Source of the DNA: Mesostigma viride
Taxonomy: Eukaryota > Streptophyta > Mesostigmatophyceae > Mesostigmatales > Mesostigmataceae
Direction: 5' to 3'
DNA length: 64,000 nt
NCBI GenBank assembly: GCA_009746045.1
Contig: RPFO01000080.1
Span: 7,154,244 to 7,218,243, forward strand
Within the stretch, counting starts at the first letter, position 1, and each line of letters starts with the position of its first letter. The translations under genes and the position numbers were made by a program. Below, in pieces: positions 55,647 to 64,000 of the stretch. A model generated the notes under the pieces. It had not been told where the DNA came from, made no database searches, and was given only the letters and a program-made list of their open reading frames with translations.

Positions 55647-56582
55647 TCACGAAGACAGCGATCGTACCAAGACAAGGGCAGCGGTGACCGCAGTCAAGCT
55701 GCGGGAGGTAAACTGCGCAGCGGTGCACACTGGACAAAACCAATCCCCCTCCGGAATGCTGGTGACCACGGGCTGCAAGCACTGCATGTGCCAACCACAG
55801 TTACACTGATCACACAATAACATGGACTCCGCCTGATCGACCCGGTGACAAACCTGACACTGGGCGTCCTTGACTCGGCGAGATGTGTGCGGTTGGAGGT
55901 CGTGGACCAAATTGGGCAGTGAGCAGGGACTGAGATTGCTGAGGTTGTCTGTCGTACGGCTCCCGTCGGCGCCCTCCAAAATTGCCACTCCCGATGGTTT
56001 GATAGCCACAATGCGCAAAATGGTGGGCCCCGCCTCCACATCCAAAGTGTGCTTCAGCTGAGTGCGCAGGAAAACATACTGCCCTGGCCTAAACCGCAGC
56101 TGGCGAGCCATGTATGCGCCCCCCGGCGCTGAGCGTAACGCAGGGAGTCCCTGTGCTGAGCAATGAACAAGTTGTTCATCGCGATGGGCATGACCTTCTT
56201 AAAAGTCTCTGCCCTGGCCAGCACCTCAACCAAAAATTGCTGAGCGTTGTCGAAGGCCATGGGTTCGGGGTGCGCAACCTGTGCCTCCGTAGGCAAAAGA
56301 GGATTACGCCCGAACAGAAGGAAATACGGGGAGAAGGTAGCGAGAGACTCCTGGGGAGACATGCGATAACCCATGGCAATCCATGCCAACTCGCGATCCC
56401 ACCTGGCCGACTCCGGCACCTGCAGGCTCCACTTGCGCAGCGCCTGCTTGACGGTCTGCACCAATCTCTCAGCCAAACCATTGGCCTGAGGATGCTCCCG
56501 AGAAGTGCGACGGTGATCAATAAGACATCCATCCAGCAACTCCTGGAACTCACCCCTGAACTCACCACCCTGGTCCGTTTAA
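55647..56582 (-). pseudogene. Integrase C-terminal half with GPY/F-like module and PHD finger
   Basis: After a stop at 56580 the frame opens with TDQGGEF (second catalytic Asp) and continues through HPQANGLAERLVQTVK (catalytic Glu). The first Asp and the zinc-binding N-terminus are missing. A frame change at C6 (56119-56124) leads into RFRPGQYVFLRTQ...GPTILRIV, a GPY/F-like module. A PHD finger follows (CQVCHRVD...CDQCNCGWHMQC...WFCPVC), complete in its C4HC3 ligands. PHD fingers read histone H3 tails, so the fusion could have steered integration. Truncated by the 995-bp repeat. Confidence 0.75.
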
Positions 56583-57568
56583 AATGAGAATGAAAGGTGC
56601 GGTCCTTTATGGCACCGCCACCTTCATGACAGGCAATCCGGCCCAACCAGCCGATTCTTGAGACCATGCTTTATCATTAAAGCAACCAAAAGACATTTCA
56701 ATTCCAATGAGATACATGACGAATTACAAAGAGTGTCGAGTTGTAATGTTGTAGTTATAAGAGCAGCTGTGAGGCCCCTTGGGTGACGCCACTGCAGGCC
56801 CCTTGTGGCGGCAGTGCGTGTGTTCCCGACCTAGTTCCTACTGGCATTCTTGCCAACGACGACCAGGGTGCCCGAAGGCCCTGTCCCTTGTCTCGTTCTC
56901 AGTCTTACACACATTCTTAACAAAACCAATACATTGTCATATCCGTCAGTCCATCCTCATGGCAACTGACTGCATGCAACCACTCACGGGGGCTGCTCCG
57001 GGCTGCTCGAACTTAATTTCACCCCATGAAGACAACAAACCAGTTGTGAGGGAGAGAAACGGACGAACAACGACCACCATGGTTCGTTGCTCATCCTCCT
57101 ATACTGCTCAAAGCTCAAGCCTGGCGGCTGGCGCCACTAGCGCCACTTTAGACATCAGCCAATCATAACATTGTCTAATTTCCGACAAGCTAAACTTCAA
57201 GCTTTATCTGTCAAGCGAACACAAATATACAAGGGCAAATCTATCGGCTATGCCAGGCACCGCCTGGGGCTTCCTTGCATTTGTGTCTGGTGTCCCACGT
57301 TGAAATCCTGAAATTGCACATCTGCTCAGTGCCTCCGTCGCCGGCTTGCTGCGTACCAGCATTCGGCAAACTGCCCTTGTGACGAATGTCAGTGAAATTC
57401 AGGTCCGCCCAAAAGTTCCGTCAGCAAATTCAGCGGACTTGGCGCGTGAGTACAATTGAGATCCGCGGCGTCAATACCGGGCCGCGGTATAGCAACCCGC
57501 ACAAGGCTGCGGACGTCAGAATTACGCTAAAATCTGAATTGCGGACGTGATAGATCACGGACGCGACA
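56573..57568. repeat. 995-bp direct repeat, copy 1
   Basis: Nearly identical to 59718-60711 (996 versus 994 bp; one 2-bp indel and few substitutions). It ends GACGCGACA. ORFs within both copies are without domains. Probably most of an LTR read on the minus strand. Confidence 0.9.
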
Positions 57569-57832
57569 GCTGTCGCGTTTGCGTGCCATATCATCCTGGA
57601 CTGGTCATTACCGCTACTTGGAATGCATCCACTATCAGCAGTAATCATGTGTGAGATATGCCACCTCCCCCCCCACTATTTAGCTCACAACAACGTGAGA
57701 GCAAAAAGTGAAAGAAAGGCATCTCACACTAAAGAAGGAAGCCCAAAGAGGGCGTCATTCCAGGCAGCAGCAAAAAGAAAAAAAAAATCCAGCTGCTCCA
57801 AGATGCTTTTCCAGGATCAGCAACAACCTTAA

Positions 57833-59535
57833 CCCCTAAATGGGCGGAAATGCTGCCGATAAATCGGCAGTAACTCACCTATTTTGTAAACCAGCCCCTG
57901 TACAACCTAGCAATATCCAATGGCTGTCCTTGGGGGGCAAGCATGTCCATGAGTTGCCCTAAGCCATGATATATCACAACCTCACATATATTCATCGTAG
58001 GCCATGTATAACCGGCAGCCGTCAAAGTCAGGGGGGTCAAGACGAGCGTTTTCATTTTTGGTAGAATGTGCATTTTGAATTATGTTGTAAGAGCTAGGCA
58101 CCTACCACTTCAGGGATGATAAACAATTAGTTGCTGAACAGTTTGAGCCATTGGGGTCATCATTTGGGTGGGTATACCAGCAGTTACACCCAGTACAGCC
58201 CATAGGGGTACCGTTGGTAAAAAGCAACCAAGGGGGTAGGAGTGGGCATACTACCTACTAATACCTACTAATATGGCCCCCAACCATGCCAAACAATACA
58301 TTTCCCTTCCACAATGATGGGGAAACATAACTGCATCATCACACTGCCCTTACATGGCACCTATGTGCAGGTGCCACCTTGTCCATGCACGTAGGTAACG
58401 TGGTACGGATACCCTACGCAAGGCATGCATTCTTGGAGGCAGCCACCAACAAACTAGTGATTTTAAGCCTATTTCAGCTTGCCCTAGCAAGGATAAACTA
58501 GGCCTAAGCTGCTATAGCTTGCCAGGTGATGGCCAGCACACCTGGTGGCACATGCTGACAATGGGAAGCTTCTACTCACCGGTTACATGCTTGATGATGC
58601 CACAGAGACCAGCCAACTGCCTCACACTCATGCAATATGTGTGTGGGAAATGTATAACAAACATATATGGAGGTATTCAAACCCATACAGCCTCTAAAAC
58701 GTATCACCATCACCCTGTGGCAGGTCAACTGACTGAGGGAAGCATCTAAGAAGGGTGTTTTAGAAAGGGGCCAGGCCAGGGTCAAGAAAGAGCATGAATA
58801 ATGCAAAAAGAATGTGCTACACAAGCTAGAACGTATATATAAACGTCAAACATCGATAGGAAAACGATGCTTAAGCTTTACCAGGCATGGATGGCGTTAC
58901 CTTGGCCCAGGCGGTGGCCGCAAAATGGCGCATTTCGGCACACCAAAGTTGTGCAGCATGGTCGCTGGATTCGGCGATTTCTGGCCACCCTTGCACGTTT
59001 ACGACTACTATGTATCATAAAAAGTAAAAAGAAACCGATATATCCTTTAAAATACGCCGGAAAGGTATTGCTGTCAACGTTTCTATCGTCCGGCCTGATC
59101 GCAGTTTTTTCCAGCAAGAACGCTGCCGACACCTATCAAATGGCATTCCCGCGAACCAAAAATTGGCCTGTATGATCTTTAGGACGTATAAAATCAATGT
59201 CCTAAGTTTGGCCAGAAAATTCTAACGCAAACGTAAATGCCATGCGTGGGCGCAAGCCGCCATGGCCAGGTCATCGTTTTCCGGAATGCACGTTGTACGT
59301 GAAAAAGTACCCTGACCCCTTGTACTTTGACGGTCTGGAACACCTGTTAAACTTGGTCAAAATATAGCAAACCCTAGTATCATGTTCTGGAGAAACTTAT
59401 AAACTTTCATTCTTCTCAGCTAAACGTTTCCTAATTCCCAATAGTATTCTCGCAAACTGGTCCCCCGAGTAGGTGCCGACAAATCGGCTGTAAGTCACTT
59501 TTTGGCGGAAAATCGGCAGCAAGACCATTTAGGGG
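57833..59535. mobile_element. piggyBac-like non-autonomous element, copy 2
   Basis: TTAA at 57829-57832 and 59536-59539. Starts CCCCTAAATGGGCGGAAATG and ends ACCATTTAGGGG. It is an inverted copy of 42456-44154, 1703 bp, with scattered substitutions. It is inserted in unit B of the composite insertion. Confidence 0.8.
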
Positions 59536-59717
59536 TTAATTAACATGCATGCTTTTAAAGGCTTAGCAATAACCCCTTCGATGGCTTTTTACCGGGAAAA
59601 GCCTAACCTCTTCAGATGCTTTTGAAGGCTAAGCAATAACCTTTTCCTTGTGCTCATCCCTGGGTGAAGCAGGAGGAACATCCAGGCTGGCCGGACTGAA
59701 CCCATCATGGGTTGTTC

Positions 59718-60711
59718 GTCCGTTTAAAATGAGAATGAAAGGTGCGGTCCTTTATGGCACCGCCACCTTCATGACAGGCAATCCGGCCCAACCAGCCGAT
59801 TCTTGAGACCATGCTATATCATTAAAGCAACCAAAAGACATTTCAATTCCAATGAGATACATGACGAATTACAAAGAGTGTCGAGTTGTAATGTTGTAGT
59901 TATAAGAGCAGCTGTGAGGCCCGTTGGGTGACGCCACTGCAGGCCCCTTGTGGCGGCAGTGCGTGTGTTCCCGACCTAGTTCCTACTGGCATTCTTGCCA
60001 ACGACGACCAGGGTGCCCGAAGGCCCTGTCCCTTGTCTCGTTCTCAGTCTTACACACATTCTTAACAAAACCAATACATTGTCATATCCGTCAGTCCATC
60101 CTCATGGCAACTGACTGCATGCAACCACTCACGGGGGCTGCTCCGGGCTGCTCGAACTATTTCACCCCATGAAGACAACAAACCAGTTGTGAGGGAGAGA
60201 AACGGACGAACAACGACCACCATGGTTCGTTGCTCATCCTCCTATACTGCTCAAAGCTCAAGCCTGGCGGCTGGCGCCACTAGCGCCACTTTAGACATCA
60301 GCCAATCATAACATTGTCTAATTTCCGACAAGCTAAACTTCAAGCTTTATCTGTCAAGCGAACACAAATATACAAGGGCAAATCTATCGGCTATGCCAGG
60401 CACCGCCTGGGGCTTCCTTGCATTTGTGTCTGGTGTCCCACGTTGAAATCCTGAAATTGCACATCTGCTCAGTGCCTCCGTCGCCGGCTTGCTGCGTACC
60501 AGCATTCGGCAAACTGCCCTTGTGACGAATGTCAGTGAAATTCAGGTCCGCCCAAAAGTTCCGTCAGCAAATTCAGCGGACTTGGCGCGTGAGTACAATT
60601 GAGATCCGCGGCGTCAATACCGGGCCGCGGTATAGCAACCCGCACAAGGCTGCGGACGTCAGAATTACGCTAAAATCTGAATTGCGGACGTGATAGATCA
60701 CGGACGCGACA
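59718..60711. repeat. 995-bp direct repeat, copy 2
   Basis: See copy 1 at 56573-57568. This copy ends at the right boundary of the composite insertion. Confidence 0.9.
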
Positions 60712-61145
60712 CTCTCCCTACCCGTTCCCGTATTAATAATATTATCCTTACCCCTGAGGAGGAGAACTCCTATGTAGAAGAATTAGATATCTGCGTTGCT
60801 GATCTTTCAGCTCTTGATGTCTCTCATATCACATGCTATCATTGTAAGGAAGTAGGTCATCTTAAACGTGAGTGCCCCAAGTTCCTTTCGGGTGCTCCCC
60901 CTCATCCCGACGCTCGCCCTCCTCGTACCCCTCAGCGTGCTCCTATTCGTCCTACTTCAGGACGCATTCCCTCAGCTACCCCTAGTAGGCTGAATGCTGT
61001 GCAGGCAGGACCCCCAGGGTTCCCCTATGATAATCAGGCTCCCGCACCCTCTTCGCTCCCTCGTGACCCTCCAGCAGTGGCTTTTTCGCCAGGGTCTTCT
61101 TCGGGGTTAGTTCATATGGATTTGGGGGGGGAGGGGGAACAGTAG
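60712..61145 (+). pseudogene. gag: gag, 3' fragment with CCHC zinc knuckle
   Basis: Resumes the gag frame after the second insertion. CYHCKEVGHLKREC at about 60832-60873 is a CCHC zinc knuckle (nucleocapsid, binds the RNA genome). A Pro-rich stretch follows. The frame leaves gag at a G8 tract (61124-61131), after which the protease frame opens. Confidence 0.8.
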
Positions 61146-61726
61146 GCCTGTCAGCCGGGGGTAACCTGGACAGGTCCTTAGGTAGTACCCCAGATAAAAA
61201 TTTTTGCCTGCCTGTTTTTATAACCTCCGTAGGAGCTGAATCTTCCCTACCACTACGTGTGCGTCCTCTTATGTTCTTGAATGGTGGTTTAACCGTTCCC
61301 CATACTGTTTTAGACCCTTTCTTGCATGCTGATGAACTCTTGAATGTCTCTGTGTTGGTAGATAGCGGTGCGGCTAGCTCCTTTGTGAGCGAGGCCCTAG
61401 TTAGGCGTCTAGGACTAGTCCCTACCCCTCACACCAAACCTGTCACTGTTCATTATGCTGATGGTCGCACCAGTCATTCCCCGGGTACGGTGTCCCTTCC
61501 CCTGGTCATACAAGGACGTACTGTCAACCTGACGGCCACTATAGGCCCTATCACTACCGCTGATGTATTACTAGGATTAGATTGGCACCAGGATAATAAG
61601 ATTACTATTAATTATGATACCATGGTCATTTGGTTTCCAGATAGCTCTTACTGGGTACCGGAACGTCATTATAGATTGGAAAATTTATCCTTGGTAGATA
61701 TTACTCCTCCTACACCTAGTTACTGA
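61132..61726 (+). pseudogene. Retrotransposon aspartic protease
   Basis: LVDSGAASSFVSEAL carries the DSGA active-site motif, and ADVLLGLDW is the second conserved strand. It would process the gag-pol polyprotein as a dimer. The frame opens after the G8 tract, one frame away from gag, so either frameshifting or an indel is needed. It ends at a TGA at 61724-61726, in a different frame from RT. Confidence 0.75.
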
Positions 61727-61727
61727 T

Positions 61728-62880
61728 TATAGGAAGTTGAATGATATTACTGTGAAGTCTAAATACCCTCTACCTCGTATGGATGATATATTTAATAAGG
61801 TTAAAGGTTCCACTTGTTTCACAGTACTGGATTGTGCGGATGGTTTTTGGCAGTTGCGGATAGCTCCTGAGGATTGCCATAAAACCGCCTTTGCTACCCC
61901 TTTTGGTCATTACCAGTTTAGAGTAGCGGCTATGGGACTCTGTAACTCGCCTGCCTCTTTTCAAATGTTAATGAATGAAGTGCTTAGACCTGTTATGGGA
62001 AATTCTCACCTTCCTCGGGTGTCCTCTGATTTAAAGGATCCTTCCTTCTCCTCTGTTTCTTTATCTGAGCATGACCGTTCTTGTGCTCAAGCTTACTTAG
62101 TAGATGATATTCTTATTTACTCTCCTGATTTTGAAACGCACCTACGTGATTTAAAGAAAGTATTAGAGATAATGGCTGAAAATTCTTTGTGGGCGCGCCG
62201 TGCTAAAGTTCGTTCGGGTAGGAGTGTCCCATTTTTAGGGCACGTTCTGTCAGATGCCGGGGTCGCTACCGACCCGGATAAAACTAAGTCAATTCAGGAA
62301 TGGCCTACCCCTACCGACGTTAAAGGTGTACGTAGTTTTCTAGGAATTGCTTCTTACTATAGGCGTTTTATCCCGCGTTTCGCAACTATAGCAGCCCCTA
62401 TTAATCATTTATTAAAGAAGGATATCCCCTTTGTTTGGAGTAGTGAATGTCAGTCGGCTTTTCAGTGCCTAAAATCCCTACTCCTTTCCCCTCCTGTACT
62501 CATCCTACCGGATACTACTAAACCTTTTGTTGTGGCTACAGATGCTAGTAAGGTCGCTATAGGGGGCGTCCTTCTCCAGGATCAGGGTCAGGGCTTACAG
62601 CCAATTGAGTATATCTCTAGGACAATGCTCCCTGCGGAGCGTAACTATCCCGTACACCAGCAGGAACTCTTAGCGGTGGTGTATTGTTGCCACGCGTGGC
62701 AGCACTTTCTTAAAGGTGCTCAATTTGATGTCTGCCTGAATGAACCCTGTGAGCTAGATCCTTATAGGTTAGTTAGTTATTCAAACGGATCACCGTCCCC
62801 TTACCCATCTTCTCTCCCAACCCAACCTTACCCCTCGGCAAGCGCGCTGGATGGAATTTTTAGCACAGTTTTCCCCTTTT
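61728..62880 (+). pseudogene. Reverse transcriptase and RNase H (first part)
   Basis: Starts at TDYRKLND without the preceding fingers region (the usual KKKDG segment), so a deletion joined protease and RT. Motifs present: YPLPRMDD, FTVLDCADGFWQLRI, FGHYQFRVAAMGLCNSPASFQ, AYLVDDILIYS (LVDD where YxDD is usual) and FLGHVLSDAGV. RNase H begins FVVATDASKVAIGGVL. About 30 unusual residues lie before the LVDD motif. RNase H is interrupted by 43 bases (62730-62772), whose removal restores the frame. Confidence 0.85.
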
Positions 62881-63134
62881 AAACTTCAGTATGTTAAGGG
62901 TGTAGATAACATAGTACCAGATGCACTCTCTCGTCGTGCAGATTACTCCTTTTTCGAGGACCTTGATGTTCTCAATACTACTCTAGTTCCTACTACTATG
63001 GGTGTAACCCCTTATGGTGAACTACCTGATGATGAATCCTATGCCTACCTCTTTCATACAGCTGTTCGCATGCCTGATCTCCTTTCTCACGTAGGACTCT
63101 CTCTCCCGTGTGAGGCCCTTCCCGTGGCCTCGGT
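62773..63134 (+). pseudogene. RNase H (second part) and connection
   Basis: After the 43-bp interruption the frame reads TDHRPLTHLLSQPNL, then RWMEFLAQFSPFKLQYVKG and DNIVPDALSRRAD. This is the canonical gypsy RNase H end. It stays open to a G7 tract (63135-63141), where the integrase frame takes over. Confidence 0.8.
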
Positions 63135-63141
63135 GGGGGGG

Positions 63142-64000
63142 AGGGGAAAAATAAAATTTCTATACCGCTTAGCCATATAGCGACTAGGTCAGGAAAGTCT
63201 TATGAAAACACAGTCCCTCTAGGACCTCCCCTTCTCTTTGGCAAGGCGGTAGGAGATCTCTTTAAACCTGTTCTGGATACCTCTGTAGCGATGCCTACCT
63301 CTGATCTTGAACGTCTTATTAGTAGATTTACGGCCACTGAGCCGGAAGCATTAGCTGCCATTGCTGCACATCCCCAACAATTAGGCAAGCACCCTTGTAA
63401 ATTTGTAGGTGGGTTTTTATATGTGCAGATAGCAGATTCTCCCCCTCAATGGCGCCTGTATGTCCCTCCTATCTGTCGCTCCTCCTTGCTCTTTGAGTTG
63501 CATGACTTAGCTGCTCATCAGGGTGGTAAACGGGTACGGGACCTAGTAGCCCGCTCTTATTACTGGCCTTCCCTTTATAAGGATGTAGATGAGTATGTTA
63601 GAACTTGTCAATCTTGCCAGGAGATGAAACCCAATAACGTAGGACAGATAGCAGAACCTAGGACCTTGCCTGACCCCATCATGCCGTGGGATTCTATCAT
63701 GATAGATTTTGTAGGACCTTTTAGAAAGAATGATAGGGGCAATGCCCAGATCCTTGTGTTCATAGATCGTTTTACTCGTATGTGCCATCTCGTGCCGTGT
63801 CCTTTAGAACTCACAGCACGTGAGTGCGCACGCCTATACCTCAATAATGTATACAGATATCATGGTTTGAGTAGGCAGTTTATTAGTGATAAGGATAAGT
63901 TATTTACCTCAGATTTTTGGCAGCAGTTTTTCGCTGCCATCGGTACCAAGGTTACCTACGGTACTGCCTACCACTCCTCCTCCTCTCATTTAGTAGAGCG
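63142..64000 (+). CDS. Ty3/gypsy integrase, cut by the window edge
   Basis: Open from the G7 tract to the last base. The zinc-binding HHCC module is present (HDLAAH...CQSCQ). The catalytic core follows with MPWDSIMIDFVGPF (first Asp), FISDKDKLF (second Asp) and YHSSSSHLVER (Glu, last complete codons). Inserts cDNA into the genome. The C-terminus and 3' LTR lie beyond the window. Confidence 0.85.

Larger units (their letters stand above)
54227..60711. mobile_element. 6.5-kb composite insertion in gag (LTR-like or Ginger-like ends)
   Basis: Termini are TGTCGCGT and ACGCGACA with a 4-bp CTCT target duplication (54223-54226, 60712-60715). Removing the insertion and one CTCT restores the gag frame. 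Inside are two tandem units (54227-57568 and 57571-60711) that share a 96-bp left end and a 995-bp right end and are separated by GC. The TG...CA ends and 4-bp duplication fit an integrase product, either LTR retrotransposon or Ginger transposon (TGTNR ends). The large direct repeats favour rearranged LTRs. Confidence 0.7.
23832..64000 (+). mobile_element. Ty3/gypsy LTR retrotransposon, split by two large insertions and cut by the window edge
   Basis: Order: hybrid-binding ORF (23832), gag (24318-24478, 53080-54226, 60712-61145), protease (about 61150-61726), RT (61728-62500), RNase H (62500-62960), integrase (about 63140-64000). Two insertions (24479-53079 and 54227-60711) lie inside gag, and subtracting each returns the gag frame. 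About 5 kb of the element itself is in the window. RT before integrase identifies Ty3/gypsy rather than Ty1/copia. Several frameshifts and a deletion at the protease-RT border indicate a defective copy. LTRs were not located. Confidence 0.85.

Noticed and set aside
56779-57168. ORF conserved with 59924-60172.
   Set aside because: It lies in the 995-bp direct repeat, so conservation is not evidence of coding, and no domain was seen.
58519-59175. ORFs conserved between the two piggyBac-like copies.
   Set aside because: Conservation is explained by overall nucleotide identity of the copies; no domain is visible and both strands are equally open.

Overview
The window looks like nuclear DNA of a repeat-rich eukaryotic microbe, most plausibly an alga or other protist. 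Genes are split by GT-AG introns (donors of the GTAAGT/GTGAGT type, acceptors such as TTTGCAG). There are long microsatellite arrays, and most recognisable genes belong to or sit inside eukaryotic transposable elements (hAT-like, LINE, Ty3/gypsy, CACTA/EnSpm-like, piggyBac-like). The species cannot be named from the sequence alone.

Layout. 1-2890: a 1.6-kb hAT-like non-autonomous element with a perfect 8-bp target duplication, carrying a tandemly duplicated small acidic gene, followed by a diverged relative. 3.7-14.6 kb: two paralogous split genes with SAP-like motifs in opposite orientation, plus another hypothetical gene. The introns of the minus-strand paralogue hold a 78-unit CAG tract and a 1.8-kb CCCT tract. 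15.8-16.5 kb: G-rich arrays. 17.6-20.7 kb: a decayed LINE (AP-type endonuclease plus reverse transcriptase). From about 23.8 kb to the right edge: one Ty3/gypsy retrotransposon (hybrid-binding-domain ORF, gag, protease, RT, RNase H, integrase) whose gag is split by two large insertions.

The main discovery is the first of these insertions. Bases 24479-53079 (28.6 kb) begin CACTA, end TAGTG and are bounded by a perfect 56-bp terminal inverted repeat. Removing them, with one copy of the flanking dinucleotide TC, rejoins gag in frame. This giant CACTA-like element carries seven genes: a coiled-coil protein, a Tnp2-like DDE transposase with an internal BAH-like domain, a 2OG-Fe(II) dioxygenase, a ubiquitin-specific-protease-like protein, a protein kinase, an F-box-like protein and a zinc-finger-like protein. 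Six of the seven form three divergent pairs. Each shared promoter region contains the same minisatellite family, which suggests common control of a transposase plus a chromatin/ubiquitin/kinase cargo set.

The second insertion (54227-60711) has TGTCGCGT...ACGCGACA ends and a 4-bp CTCT duplication. It contains 995-bp direct repeats, an integrase fragment fused to a PHD finger, and a 1.7-kb piggyBac-like element. A second, inverted copy of that piggyBac-like element lies inside the CACTA-like element. Removing this insertion also restores the gag frame. The locus is therefore a nested stack: gypsy interrupted twice, and each interrupter interrupted again. Many coding frames break at G/C homopolymers, so some apparent pseudogenes may be assembly indels.
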